This document shows positions 8,145 to 16,627 of a DNA stretch of 64,000 nucleotides, one piece after another. The DNA lies in NCBI RefSeq assembly GCF_019431355.1, contig NZ_CP080269.1, positions 5,920,927 to 5,984,926 of the forward strand, in the 5' to 3' direction. Position numbers and translations under genes: made by a program. Source of the stretch: Paenibacillus sp. R14(2021). GTDB taxonomy: Bacteria; Bacillota; Bacilli; Paenibacillales; Paenibacillaceae. Under the pieces are notes generated by a model, which saw only the letters and a program-made list of their open reading frames with translations, was not told the DNA's origin and did not search any database. How positions within the stretch are numbered: the first letter of the stretch is position 1; each line of letters opens with the position of its first letter.

Positions 8145-8984
8145 ATGTTAAGAGGACTTTCCCATGCCGGACTCGGCAATATCGGCAGCGACGAGCAATT
8201 CATTGCACTCGCCCATGAATACGGTTTTCAAACGGTCGACATTGATGCCAAAGGGCTGATCGACCGTAACGGCGTGGACGGAGCGCGCGAGCTGCTGGCT
8301 CGCCATAACATCACCATGGGTGCGTTCGGCTTGTCGGTGGACTGGCGTACGACGGACGAGTCGTTCCGTGCCGGCTTGGCACGGCTGTCCGAGGAAGCGG
8401 CTGCAGCGGCGGCGCTTGGCTGTCAAGTTTGCTGCACTTACGTACTGCCTGCGACGGATTACAAGGCCGCGCATTTTATGGTGCTGGCAACCCGCAGGCT
8501 CCGTATCTGCGCGCAAATTCTCGGCGCTTACGGTATTCGTCTCGGTCTTGAGTTCGTCGGCCCGCATCATCTGCGCACGGCATGGGCCAACCCGTTCCTG
8601 TGGACGATGCACGAGACGCTGGATTGGATCGACGCCATCGGCGAGCCGAATGTCGGCCTCCTGTTCGACTCGTATCACTGGTACACGAACGGCCATACCG
8701 TTGCGGACATCGAAGCGTTGACGCCGGATCGGCTCGTTCACGTGCACATCAACGATGCGCCGGACGTGCCTGTCGAGGATGCGCGCGACAACGGAAGAAT
8801 TTATCCGGGCGAAGGGGTCATTGACCTGGCCGGATTCCTCCGTGCCCTGAGCGCCATTGGCTATAAAGGCTCCGTATCGCAGGAGATTTTGACGGCCGAA
8901 GCGCCGTCAGCTTCGCCAACGGAGCTACTGGCTCGTTCCAAAGCCGGCTTCGACAAGGTGTATAGAGCGGCAGGTTTGGCTTAG
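8145..8984 (+). CDS. sugar phosphate isomerase/epimerase-like TIM barrel
   Basis: 279-residue xylose-isomerase-like TIM barrel (AP endonuclease 2 superfamily). Likely metal and catalytic residues are Glu136 ('GLEFVGPHH'), Asp175 and His178 ('LFDSYHWY'), His201 ('HVHINDAP') and Glu247 ('SQEIL'). This is the usual Glu/Asp/His/Glu set of sugar or inositol isomerases and epimerases. GGAGG precedes the ATG by about 9 bases. It is divergent from an AraC regulator and appears monocistronic. The specific sugar is unknown. Confidence 0.85.
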   Translation: MLRGLSHAGLGNIGSDEQFIALAHEYGFQTVDIDAKGLIDRNGVDGARELLARHNITMGAFGLSVDWRTTDESFRAGLARLSEEAAAAAALGCQVCCTYVLPATDYKAAHFMVLATRRLRICAQILGAYGIRLGLEFVGPHHLRTAWANPFLWTMHETLDWIDAIGEPNVGLLFDSYHWYTNGHTVADIEALTPDRLVHVHINDAPDVPVEDARDNGRIYPGEGVIDLAGFLRALSAIGYKGSVSQEILTAEAPSASPTELLARSKAGFDKVYRAAGLA

Positions 8985-9006
8985 CCTAATCTCTCGATTC
9001 AGCGTG

Positions 9007-9049
9007 ATCCCGTTTCAATCTGCGGCAAGCGGGTTGAACGGGATTTTTT
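9007..9049 (+). terminator. intrinsic terminator after the isomerase-like gene
   Basis: ATCCCGTTTCAA (9007-9018) pairs with TTGAACGGGAT (ending 9044), with one bulge, and is followed by a run of six T. Confidence 0.8.
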
Positions 9050-9107
9050 CGCGAGGCATGAATTTGCAGAAGAACGTCAGGTGCCGATCAAAATTTGCTT
9101 CCATCTA

Positions 9108-9116
9108 TGCTACAAT
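9108..9116 (+). promoter_or_regulatory. extended -10 promoter for the nitroreductase gene
   Basis: TGC-TACAAT (TG at 9108-9109, -10 at 9111-9116) is an extended -10 element. No good -35 sits 17 bases upstream. The start codon is 37 bases downstream. Confidence 0.4.
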
Positions 9117-9152
9117 TAGAACAAGGAATCCGAATCAAGGTAGGGGAAACGC

Positions 9153-9728
9153 ATGGACGTCATAACAGCGATTCACACAAGAAGAAGCATGGGGAAAGTT
9201 ACGCAGGAGCCGATCGCCAAAGAGACGATCGAGCAAATTTTGGAGGCCGGCGTTTGGGCGCCGAACCATCGATTGACGGAGCCATGGCGGTTCTTCGTCT
9301 TGACGGGCGATGGACGAAACAAGCTTGGCGAGGCGCTCGGTGCCATCGCGATAGCGAATGAACCAGAAGACGCGATCCCGGCAGAAAGGGAAGCGAGGCT
9401 CGAAGGCGCGATGAAAAAAGCGCACCGCGCGCCGGTCATCATTGGCGCAGCTGTTGTACCGTCGGATAGACGCGACGTGATCGAGCTGGAGGAATACGGC
9501 GCGGTGAATGCGGCCATTCAGAATATGCTGCTGGCTATCCACGCCCTAGGACTCGGCGCTATTTGGCGCAGCGGCGAGCCTTGCTACAATCCGATCATGA
9601 ACGATTGCTTCGGCTTGCGGCCGCAGGACAAGATGCTGGGCTTCATCTATCTTGGCGTACCCGATATGGAGACGCCTGCAGCGAGACGGGCGCCGGCGGC
9701 TTCGAAGACGACCTGGATCGACAACTAA
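9153..9728 (+). CDS. nitroreductase family protein (FMN-dependent)
   Basis: 191 residues, the size of the small YdjA/YfkO-like nitroreductases. The N-terminal 'HTRRSMGKV' carries the conserved Arg-Arg-Ser that contacts FMN phosphate. 'LEAGVWAPNHRLTEPWRF' and 'LGLGAIWRSGE' are typical of the fold. These enzymes reduce nitroaromatics, quinones or related compounds with NAD(P)H. AAGGTAGGGG precedes ATG 9153. The gene is monocistronic, with its own promoter and a shared bidirectional terminator. Substrate unknown. Confidence 0.88.
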   Translation: MDVITAIHTRRSMGKVTQEPIAKETIEQILEAGVWAPNHRLTEPWRFFVLTGDGRNKLGEALGAIAIANEPEDAIPAEREARLEGAMKKAHRAPVIIGAAVVPSDRRDVIELEEYGAVNAAIQNMLLAIHALGLGAIWRSGEPCYNPIMNDCFGLRPQDKMLGFIYLGVPDMETPAARRAPAASKTTWIDN

Positions 9729-9735
9729 ACGAGAA

Positions 9736-9775
9736 AGAGGCGAGCAGCGGTTGATCCGCATGCTCGCCTCTTTTT
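9736..9775. terminator. bidirectional intrinsic terminator
   Basis: AGAGGCGAGCA (9736-9746) pairs with TGCTCGCCTCT (9761-9771), with an inner GCGG/CCGC stem, and is followed by TTTTT. It separates the convergent nitroreductase and glycosidase genes and probably serves both. Confidence 0.8.
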
Positions 9776-9788
9776 GCGTTTACTTGCC

Positions 9789-12700
9789 TTATTTCACGGT
9801 GATGCTGACTTCCTGCGGACGGTAGACTGCCAGCAGTTTGCCGTCGGCATCGGCGGCGAACATAACGGTTCGCTCCTGCGGAAGGTCGAAGGCATAGCCC
9901 GTGCCGGTCTTCGGATCGCGGACTTCAACCGCGGCATCGCAGCCGAATTCCGAGACGAAGATATAGAGCGAGCCGGCTGCGAAGGACAGCTTGCGCCCGT
10001 ATACGCCTGGCAGGTCGCCGGCGAGCAGCCACTCCAGCTCCGATTCAACGCCGGCTTGCGAGAGCGCGGCTTCATAGACGGCTTGCAGCGGCTCCAGCCG
10101 TTCGTTAAGCTCAAGCGGAAGCGGGCAGTAGAGCAGGCGGCCTGCGCCGAGCGCGATTTCCGCCAGCTCTGCAGGGCCTTTGGCTCCGTTTGCCGGCAAG
10201 CCTTTGCAGCTGTCCGCAATGCGCGTACCGCCGAAAGAGACGGGCAGGAGCCTGCCGCCGAGCTCTAGGAGCTCCTCGCGGAGCAGATTGCCTACGGCGC
10301 CAAGGCCAAGCGCATCCGCTTGGCGCTGTGCCGGACGCCAGTACTCGTCAAGCCCCAGCGGGCCAGTGAAGAGCAGCGTCCCGCCATGCGTCTTCACATG
10401 TGTCGTCAACGCTTCAAGTGCCGCGCCGCTGAAATTATGCGCGCTTGGCACGATAATAAGCTTTGGCTTCGTAGCCGCGAGTGCATCCAGCTGATATTCG
10501 CCCAGTCCGAAGGCATGCACGTTCATCGTGTACGACAGCGTGCGAATGGCGCGTGTAGTAGCAGCGAACGCGAGCTTCCGGTTGGAGAAGTCGTTGGAAT
10601 ACGGGAAAATAACGGCGACTTCTTCCAGCTTCCTGTCCTCGAACAGGTCGCGGATCTCGGCCATGAAGGAGCCGAAGTCATACGATACGGCTGCTTCCGG
10701 CTTCTCCGTGCCATCTGCGCGAAGCGCGCCGATGTTGGATTCATTGACATTGTTCATATAGAAGTTGATATTCCATATCCACTGGACCGCACCTGCGCCA
10801 CCAGTCGAGAAGGCGTAAGCGTACTTGCGCTCGAGAATGTTGCGCAGCTCTTCTTCGCTTCGTTTCGCGCGGCCGTCCGGCGTTTCCACGTACATGATAC
10901 CGGTCTCCTGAATGAGATTCGGCTTATCCGGCGCTTTCGTGAAGACGCCGTCCCAGACGAGATCGTCCATTTTCCACCAGGAGTGAACGGTCGTATAGTC
11001 GACTTCTTCCGCGTAGAAGAACGGAGAAGGACGTTGACCGCCAAGACCTTCGTCTTGACCGACCGTTACGAGCTGCTTCGGTTGAATGGAGCGGATCGTA
11101 TCGATCAGCTGCGATGCCCAGCGGTTGTGCATGTCCATCGTGAAGAGCGTGTAGTCGAGCCAAGTACCACCGCGTTTCGCGAGCATTTCGGTCGTATTAA
11201 AGTTGATGTCGCTTGCTTCAGGCAGCGTGACAGCTTCGAAGGAAGGCAGCTCCGCCGGCGTCATGTTCCAGCGCTCCTGCAGCAGCGTAATCGAACCATG
11301 ACGCTTCCGCAGCCATTCGATATAGGCGGCTTTCTCGAAACCGTCCTGCGCGGAGCGCGGGCCGCTGAAGATCCGTTTGGGATCGAACATCGACGGCTCG
11401 TTGATCAGATCCCAGTGTACATGCGCCGAATCCTTGTGACGGGAGACGACGGCAGTGATGAACCGTTTCTGCGCTTCTACGCTGCGCGGATCGAGATAAG
11501 GGTTGACCCCCTGCCACGTCTCCGGTGTGAAGGCGAAGAAATTGAATGTCACCTCTAGGTCATAGCGCTTCGCGGTTAAGAAGAACGCGTCGATTGCGCG
11601 AAGCACTTCCTCGTAAGGATGGCCGTCGACAAACATGACGCTGCGCCAAGCCGTCCATACACCTGTGCGGATGGAGTTGATACCCGCACGTTTCATCTGC
11701 GCCATGTCCCGGTCCCATACGGCTGCGTTCGGCAGAAACAGGAATTTGCGCGCGACGTCGCTCGTCATGTACGTCATGCCGACGATCGGCAGCGGCCTGC
11801 CGTTCTTGCGGAAATAGTCGCGGTCGCACGAGATCATCTCGCCGGCCTGCAGCAGCTCGCGGTCCATTCCCCAGAAGCCTTGGCGAAGCAGACGGCGCTC
11901 GCCCGAAGGAGACACGGCTTCGCATTCCACCGCATAGAAGCCTGCTTCCGCGTCCAGCGGTGTGACGATCCGCTGAATGACCAGCTCGCGGCCGATCTCA
12001 AGAACTGCTTCCGTACTCCATACCTGCGTAAATTCGCCGTTATCGTAGTTGAACAATGGCTCGGGCTCGTTCACCGTGCTGTGGTTGGCCTTCAGTACAC
12101 GCAGCTTGAAGCTCCATGCCGCGGTCGATGCGCTGATGCGCTCCGTGCGCGACTGCAGCAGCTGTTGGCCTTGCAGCATCAGAACCGGAAGCTCGCCAAG
12201 CTCGTAAGAGCCGTAATTGGGCTTCAGCCATAATTCCGTAACGCCTTTCGCCGTAAAATCCGCCCATGCGGCAAGTGCCTCTGCGCCGCTGCCGGACCAG
12301 AAGCCGGAACGAATCGGCTGGTTGATGAAGATCATCCGGCTTCCGCCGAACGGGCCTTTCGTATGCTCGAGCAGCACGGCGGGCGCCGAACGTTCGCGGG
12401 CCAAGCCGTCGCCGCTGATGCCTTTAAGAAGCGGGTAGATGTGCGCATCGATCGGGCCGCTCGAGCCAAGCTCCCCTGGGCAATCGTCGGTTCGCGATAC
12501 GTGCAGGACGAGACCGTAAGTCGGCTCAATCTCGAAGAGGGCTTCATAGCCTTCGAAGATCGGAATATCGCGGTGATGCCTCAAGCTGGCGATGCCATCG
12601 ACACCGACAGGAAGCGCCTCATGAATATGCAGCTGCTGATGATAAGCGGTTTGGTCAGGCTCAGCCGTCCAGCTTCCTGTCGAACCCGTAACCGGCGTCT

Positions 12701-12953
12701 TGAAGGGGGCGCCGCCTGCGGCAAGAAGCCCTTTGCCTTGGCTGACATGTGCCAGAATGGCCGGCCACGCCGATTTCGGGAAGTACGGGCCATGCAGATG
12801 GACATAAGCGGCCGCGCCTCCGTTCAGCGCTTCCTCGAGCTCGGATGCATCGACAATGCGGAAATTTTCTTTGAGCCTTGCAAGCGCGACCGGATTCGGG
12901 CGTTCGCCCGCATAAGGAAAGCTTTCGTCATAAAACAGAACCAAACGGCTCAT
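9789..12953 (-). CDS. large clan GH-A glycoside hydrolase (beta-galactosidase-like)
   Basis: About 1054 residues. A TIM-barrel catalytic core begins near residue 400 ('GMTYMTSDVARKFLFLPNAA'). The acid/base Glu519 is in 'WDLINEPS' (the Asn-Glu pair after strand 4 of clan GH-A) and the nucleophile is probably Glu683 in 'NLIQETGIM'. The first ~380 residues look like beta-rich accessory modules, and after the barrel there is a Rossmann-like region ('KPKLIIVPSAHNFSG') resembling the trimerisation domain of GH42 beta-galactosidases, then a small beta domain. No signal peptide is evident, so it is probably intracellular. The frame is open to ATG 12995, but ATG 12953 matches the protein start better and has GAGAGG upstream. 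It is divergent from a LacI regulator. Exact GH family and sugar uncertain. Confidence 0.82.
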   Translation of the reverse strand: MSRLVLFYDESFPYAGERPNPVALARLKENFRIVDASELEEALNGGAAAYVHLHGPYFPKSAWPAILAHVSQGKGLLAAGGAPFKTPVTGSTGSWTAEPDQTAYHQQLHIHEALPVGVDGIASLRHHRDIPIFEGYEALFEIEPTYGLVLHVSRTDDCPGELGSSGPIDAHIYPLLKGISGDGLARERSAPAVLLEHTKGPFGGSRMIFINQPIRSGFWSGSGAEALAAWADFTAKGVTELWLKPNYGSYELGELPVLMLQGQQLLQSRTERISASTAAWSFKLRVLKANHSTVNEPEPLFNYDNGEFTQVWSTEAVLEIGRELVIQRIVTPLDAEAGFYAVECEAVSPSGERRLLRQGFWGMDRELLQAGEMISCDRDYFRKNGRPLPIVGMTYMTSDVARKFLFLPNAAVWDRDMAQMKRAGINSIRTGVWTAWRSVMFVDGHPYEEVLRAIDAFFLTAKRYDLEVTFNFFAFTPETWQGVNPYLDPRSVEAQKRFITAVVSRHKDSAHVHWDLINEPSMFDPKRIFSGPRSAQDGFEKAAYIEWLRKRHGSITLLQERWNMTPAELPSFEAVTLPEASDINFNTTEMLAKRGGTWLDYTLFTMDMHNRWASQLIDTIRSIQPKQLVTVGQDEGLGGQRPSPFFYAEEVDYTTVHSWWKMDDLVWDGVFTKAPDKPNLIQETGIMYVETPDGRAKRSEEELRNILERKYAYAFSTGGAGAVQWIWNINFYMNNVNESNIGALRADGTEKPEAAVSYDFGSFMAEIRDLFEDRKLEEVAVIFPYSNDFSNRKLAFAATTRAIRTLSYTMNVHAFGLGEYQLDALAATKPKLIIVPSAHNFSGAALEALTTHVKTHGGTLLFTGPLGLDEYWRPAQRQADALGLGAVGNLLREELLELGGRLLPVSFGGTRIADSCKGLPANGAKGPAELAEIALGAGRLLYCPLPLELNERLEPLQAVYEAALSQAGVESELEWLLAGDLPGVYGRKLSFAAGSLYIFVSEFGCDAAVEVRDPKTGTGYAFDLPQERTVMFAADADGKLLAVYRPQEVSITVK

Positions 12954-13006
12954 AATCGCCACTGCCTCTCGAATTAGGAATGATTTCGATGTCATGCTTC
13001 TTGTTT

Positions 13007-13024
13007 TTGTTAGGTTTGTTAGGT
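13007..13024. repeat. tandem 9-bp repeat in the glycosidase/LacI intergenic region
   Basis: TTGTTAGGT occurs twice in tandem (13007-13015 and 13016-13024), between the divergent start codons and close to the glycosidase gene. It could be a regulator site. LacI proteins normally use palindromes, so this is tentative. Confidence 0.3.
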
Positions 13025-13119
13025 GAATCGACTCTTTATCCGCGGCCCACTTTAGAGGTAAACTAGAGAAATGTCAACACGATTTCCCCTCAATCCCTTC
13101 GAAACGGAGAAGCGTCCAA

Positions 13120-14238
13120 ATGGCACAAAAAATATCCATGCAGCAGCTTGCGGATCGGCTTGGTGTATCCAAATATACGGTCTCGCAGGCGCTTTCGGGC
13201 AAGCCCGGCGTCAGCGAGGCGACACGCCGGGAGGTGACGGCGCTTGCCGCAGCTCTGGGCTACGGCTTGAAGACATCGCCGGCAGACGCTCGATTATCGC
13301 CAAACGATACGAAGAAGCTCTATATCGGTCTGGACGAGCGGCATGTCAAAGAACCAAATTTCTGGCAGCGCGTCATCGAAGGACTGGAAGCCGGCTGTCG
13401 ACTGCACGGCCTTGCTCCGCATTTCTTCGCATTCGGTCAGCATGCCTATTCGGCAGCGGATTTCCCGGCGCAGCTTGGCATTGAAGACGCGGCGGCAGAC
13501 GGGGCAGGCTTCCTCATTGCCGGCAGCTGCCCGCTGAGCACGCTTCTGCAGCTGAAACATTTCGGCCTGCCAATGGTTCTGGCCGATCACGAAGAGCCCC
13601 TTACCGGCGCGGACGCCGTGCTGAATGCCAATACGGAAGCCGGCCGGATGGCCTGCCGCCATCTGCTGTCAAAGGGCTGCCGGTCACTAGTATTCGCAGG
13701 ACGCGACAGCTTCGCGGTTAGTTTTCGGGAGCGTTGGTGGGGCTGCCGGCAGGCGATGGAGGAAGCGAAGGAACCCCGGCGTTCTCAGACGTCTGCAGAT
13801 ACGGGAGCGATGCCCACCTTCGTCTATGCCGGCAGAGGCGCAGCAGGCGATCCGAGAGCACTGCAGTTGAAGAAGTGGACCCTGCCTTACGGTAATATGC
13901 CGGTGCGGACGTGGCAGCCGGCTCTGGAGCGGCGAATTGAGGCCGCTTCCGCGGAAGGCAGCCTGCCGGACGGCATTATCTGCGCGAATGACGATATCGC
14001 GCTTCATGCGCTGCAGGTGCTGGCGGCGCGCGGCCTGCATCCTGGCATCCGTGTTGTCGGCATCGACAATACGGCACCCGGCATGGAGGCGTCCGTTCCG
14101 CTCACGACAGTCGATTTGGCGAAGGAATGGCTCGGCATCCGCGCCGTTGAAGCATTCATCCGCAGAGCCCGGCAGCCTGAGGCCCAGCCGGAGAAGATCA
14201 TTCTCTCCGCTCGTCTGCTCGTCCGCAAATCGGGTTAG
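13120..14238 (+). CDS. LacI family transcriptional regulator
   Basis: 372 residues. Residues 5-25 ('ISMQQLADRLGVSKYTVSQA') are the LacI helix-turn-helix, followed by a hinge and a periplasmic-binding-protein-like sugar sensor ('LPDGIICANDDIALHALQVL', 'VVGIDNTAPG'). GGAGAAG precedes the ATG. It is transcribed divergently from the large glycosidase, so it most likely represses that gene until the sugar released by the enzyme is present (inference from context). It does not appear to be in an operon with the spore genes downstream. Confidence 0.9.
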   Translation: MAQKISMQQLADRLGVSKYTVSQALSGKPGVSEATRREVTALAAALGYGLKTSPADARLSPNDTKKLYIGLDERHVKEPNFWQRVIEGLEAGCRLHGLAPHFFAFGQHAYSAADFPAQLGIEDAAADGAGFLIAGSCPLSTLLQLKHFGLPMVLADHEEPLTGADAVLNANTEAGRMACRHLLSKGCRSLVFAGRDSFAVSFRERWWGCRQAMEEAKEPRRSQTSADTGAMPTFVYAGRGAAGDPRALQLKKWTLPYGNMPVRTWQPALERRIEAASAEGSLPDGIICANDDIALHALQVLAARGLHPGIRVVGIDNTAPGMEASVPLTTVDLAKEWLGIRAVEAFIRRARQPEAQPEKIILSARLLVRKSG

Positions 14239-14332
14239 AGCAGGGCATAAACCGCTGGACATGTCGCGCTTCCGCATTCGCCCGCATAGGATACATCAGA
14301 AGCCTATACCTGGCCGAGAGGAGTTTCCATTC

Positions 14333-14428
14333 ATGCAACTGGAACGCGACTTGCGCTTCATGATCATGCTGCTCGCGCTTGTGCTCTATGTCCTGCTAGT
14401 CGTTCTGTTGTTCGTCGCCCTATTCTAA
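14333..14428 (+). CDS. 31-residue single-span membrane peptide
   Basis: A short frame, ATG 14333 to TAA 14428, preceded by GAGAGGAG about 9 bases upstream, an excellent ribosome site. The product starts with a charged 'MQLERDLRF' and continues as one long hydrophobic helix to its last residue. It lies between lacI and the spoVA operon and is followed by a GC hairpin with T6. The ribosome site, charge pattern and length of the hydrophobic segment argue it is real. Function unknown; a small spore-membrane peptide is one possibility given its neighbour. Confidence 0.6.
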   Translation: MQLERDLRFMIMLLALVLYVLLVVLLFVALF

Positions 14429-14431
14429 TGA

Positions 14432-14474
14432 GGCTAAACCTTCAGCACCGCCGCGCGGAGCCGGGGGTTTTTTG
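14432..14474 (+). terminator. GC-rich hairpin with T run after the small membrane peptide
   Basis: GGCT (14432-14435) can pair with AGCC (14459-14462), or AAACC with GGTTT (14466-14470), around a CCGCGCGG core, and T6 follows. It separates the 31-residue peptide gene from the spoVA promoter. The stem is imperfect. Confidence 0.4.
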
Positions 14475-14506
14475 TTTCGTCACAGCGCAGACGGCTTCCA
14501 TTTTCG

Positions 14507-14536
14507 GCATAAGGATATCCGGATTGACACATACTT
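14507..14536 (+). promoter_or_regulatory. sigma-G-like (forespore) promoter of the spoVA operon
   Basis: GCATA (14507-14511), an 18-base spacer and CATACTT (14530-14536) match the sigma-G pattern (GMATR, 17-18 bases, CATNHTA) at all but the last base. spoVA operons are known sigma-G targets. A transcript would start near 14543, upstream of AAGGAGGG at 14553. Confidence 0.65.
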
Positions 14537-14606
14537 CTATAAGGACGTTTATAAGGAGGGCACGATCATCGCAACAAAGAACGCAGGACAGAACAAATAC
14601 AAGAAG

Positions 14607-15059
14607 ATGGCTATGTCGCCCAAGGAATATCAAAACTTTGCCAAACAGCGAGAGCCTTCCCGCTCGATTCTGATGAACTGCATTCGGGCGTTTGTGGTCG
14701 GCGGAGCAATTTGCGTCGTCGGACAAGCCATTTCCGAAGTGTTTATTTATGGTTTGCATATGTCCAAGCAGGCAGCTGGGAATCCCACCGTCGCGGTGCT
14801 CATCCTGCTCTCGGTTATTCTGACCTGCTTAGGCGTCTACGATAAGATCGCCCAGTGGGCGGGAGCGGGTACGGCAGTGCCTGTCACGGGCTTCGCGAAT
14901 TCCATGTGCTCTGCAGCGCTTGAGCACCGCAGCGAGGGTCTTGTGCTCGGCGTTGGGGCCAATATGTTCAAGCTGGCGGGCTCAGTAATCGTGTTTGGCG
15001 TCGTTGCGGCGTTTTTCGTGGGCTTGGTCTATCTCATCTTCGGAATCGGAGGGCACTGA
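14607..15059 (+). CDS. spoVAC: stage V sporulation protein AC
   Basis: Integral membrane component of the SpoVA channel that moves Ca-dipicolinic acid into the forespore and out at germination. Very close to known SpoVAC, including 'AGAGTAVPVTGFANSMCSAA' and 'EGLVLGVGANMFKLAG', with several membrane segments. Starting at ATG 14607 gives 150 residues, about the length of the B. subtilis protein, but that ATG has no ribosome site. A perfect AAGGAGGG (14553-14560) instead precedes in-frame ATC codons at 14565 and 14568, which would add about 13 residues. The frame is also open to TTG 14472, but that lies upstream of the predicted transcript start. First gene of spoVAC-AD-AE. Confidence 0.9.
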   Translation: MAMSPKEYQNFAKQREPSRSILMNCIRAFVVGGAICVVGQAISEVFIYGLHMSKQAAGNPTVAVLILLSVILTCLGVYDKIAQWAGAGTAVPVTGFANSMCSAALEHRSEGLVLGVGANMFKLAGSVIVFGVVAAFFVGLVYLIFGIGGH

Positions 15060-15061
15060 TC

Positions 15062-16078
15062 ATGCTGCGCGGCAAACAAACCTGGTGGTTCGACCAACGT
15101 CCCGTCATCATCGGCGCAGCTACCGTTGTCGGTCCGGATGAAGGCGAAGGGCCGCTTGCGGCGGAATTCGATCTCGTCCATCCCGAGCTGGATATGCAGC
15201 AGAAGAGCTGGGAGAAAGCGGAGCGGCTGCTGCTGGAGCAAGCCTCCGACATGGCGCTGCAATCCGCAAAGGTAAACAAGCAGCAGCTCCAGTTCTACGT
15301 CGGCGGCGATCTGATGAACCAAATCATTAGCAACAGCTTCGCTGCGAGAACGATCGGTGCTCCCTATCTGGGGGTTTTCGGCGCGTGCTCGACCTCCATG
15401 GAGTCACTGGCGATTGCGTCCTTGATTGTGAATTCCGGCTCGGGCGATTACGTGCTGGCAGGAACGTGCAGCCATAATTGCACGGCCGAGAAGCAGTTCC
15501 GGTATCCGACGGAATACGGCTCGCAGAAGCCGCCTACGGCACAGTATACCGTAACCGGCGCCGGCGCCGCGGTTGTGGCGGCGAACGGCGCAGGGCCGAT
15601 CGTCGAATGCGCGACGATCGGCCGTATCGTGGATCTGGGCATTACGGACCCGTTTAACATGGGTGCGGCGATGGCTCCGGCGGCGGTGGACACGCTGCAG
15701 GCGCATTTCAACGATACGGGGCGCCAGCCGAAGGACTATGATCTGATCGTGACGGGTGACCTCGCGACTGTCGGCCATGGCATCGCGAAGGACTTGCTGG
15801 CAAGGGACGGCGTGCCCATGGAGGATACGGTGTTCGGCGACTGCGGGCTGATGGTGTACGACGTGAAGAAGCAGAAGGTGCAGGCAGGAGGAAGCGGCTG
15901 CGGCTGTTCCGCCGTCGTGACGTACGGCCACCTTCTGAAGCGGCTGCAGAAGGGCGAGCTGAAACGTATTCTCGTCTGCGCCACGGGGGCGCTGCTGTCG
16001 CCATTATCGTATCAGCAAGGCGAATCCATTCCCTGCATCGCGCATGCGGTCGCGATCGAAAGTCCAGTGCACAATTAA
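15062..16078 (+). CDS. spoVAD: stage V sporulation protein AD
   Basis: 338-residue thiolase-fold protein that binds dipicolinic acid on the outer face of the spore inner membrane as part of the SpoVA complex. The thiolase-like core is recognisable, with Cys109 in 'GVFGACSTSMESLAIA' and 'TVTGAGAAVV'. SpoVAD is a ligand-binding rather than catalytic member of the fold. GGAGG (15048-15052) lies upstream and the gene begins 2 bases after the spoVAC stop, consistent with one sigma-G transcript. Confidence 0.95.
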   Translation: MLRGKQTWWFDQRPVIIGAATVVGPDEGEGPLAAEFDLVHPELDMQQKSWEKAERLLLEQASDMALQSAKVNKQQLQFYVGGDLMNQIISNSFAARTIGAPYLGVFGACSTSMESLAIASLIVNSGSGDYVLAGTCSHNCTAEKQFRYPTEYGSQKPPTAQYTVTGAGAAVVAANGAGPIVECATIGRIVDLGITDPFNMGAAMAPAAVDTLQAHFNDTGRQPKDYDLIVTGDLATVGHGIAKDLLARDGVPMEDTVFGDCGLMVYDVKKQKVQAGGSGCGCSAVVTYGHLLKRLQKGELKRILVCATGALLSPLSYQQGESIPCIAHAVAIESPVHN

Positions 16079-16099
16079 ACGCCAAAGGAGCGGAGCAGC

Positions 16100-16450
16100 A
16101 TGATTTATTTGTGGGCCTTTATAGTCGGCGGCGGAATTTGCCTCATCGGGCAGCTGATGTTCGATGTGGTGAAGCTGACGCCGGCACATACGATGGCCGT
16201 CTTGGTCGTCATCGGAGCCATCGTGGACGGCATTGGCTGGTATGATCCTCTGATCAGCTTTGCCGGAGCAGGAGCTACGGTTCCCATCACTAGCTTCGGC
16301 AACGCGCTGGTGCACGGCGCCATCACGGAGCTGAATCGCGATGGATGGATCGGGATCATTACGGGAATCTTCGACATCACCAGCGCCGGCATATCGGCGG
16401 CGATTATTTTCTCTTTCCTCGCGGCGCTTGCCGTCAGGCCGAAGGGGTAA
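16100..16450 (+). CDS. spoVAE: stage V sporulation protein AE (AEb type)
   Basis: 116-residue hydrophobic SpoVA subunit related to SpoVAC ('[20 protein letters not shown]' parallels the SpoVAC motif), with about four membrane segments. AAAGGAG lies upstream and the gene follows spoVAD by 21 bases. spoVAA, AB, AEa and AF are absent here, leaving the minimal AC-AD-AEb set typical of Paenibacillus and many Clostridia. Confidence 0.93.
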   Translation: MIYLWAFIVGGGICLIGQLMFDVVKLTPAHTMAVLVVIGAIVDGIGWYDPLISFAGAGATVPITSFGNALVHGAITELNRDGWIGIITGIFDITSAGISAAIIFSFLAALAVRPKG

Positions 16451-16496
16451 TGCAAGCGATATCCAAATGTAATCCGAGCGTCATCCAACCGTCATA

Positions 16497-16533
16497 AATT
16501 GGAGGTTCCCTGTGGGAATCTCCAATTTTTTTT
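16497..16533 (+). terminator. strong intrinsic terminator of the spoVA operon
   Basis: A 14-bp stem (AATTGGAGGTTCCC, 16497-16510, with GGGAATCTCCAATT, 16514-16527, one G-T wobble), a 3-base loop and a run of eight T. Confidence 0.92.
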
Positions 16534-16627
16534 GGCGCTTCTGCGACTATACGGGAAGTTGTATATTTTGTAAAATAATAGGACCTGCATCCGCACTTAT
16601 TTCTAGCATCATCCGGGAGGAATGTTC

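Noticed and set aside
10320..11558. 412-codon plus-strand frame opposite the large glycosidase
   Set aside because: Arg/Val-rich reverse-complement composition and no start signal; the glycosidase catalytic motifs on the minus strand are intact.
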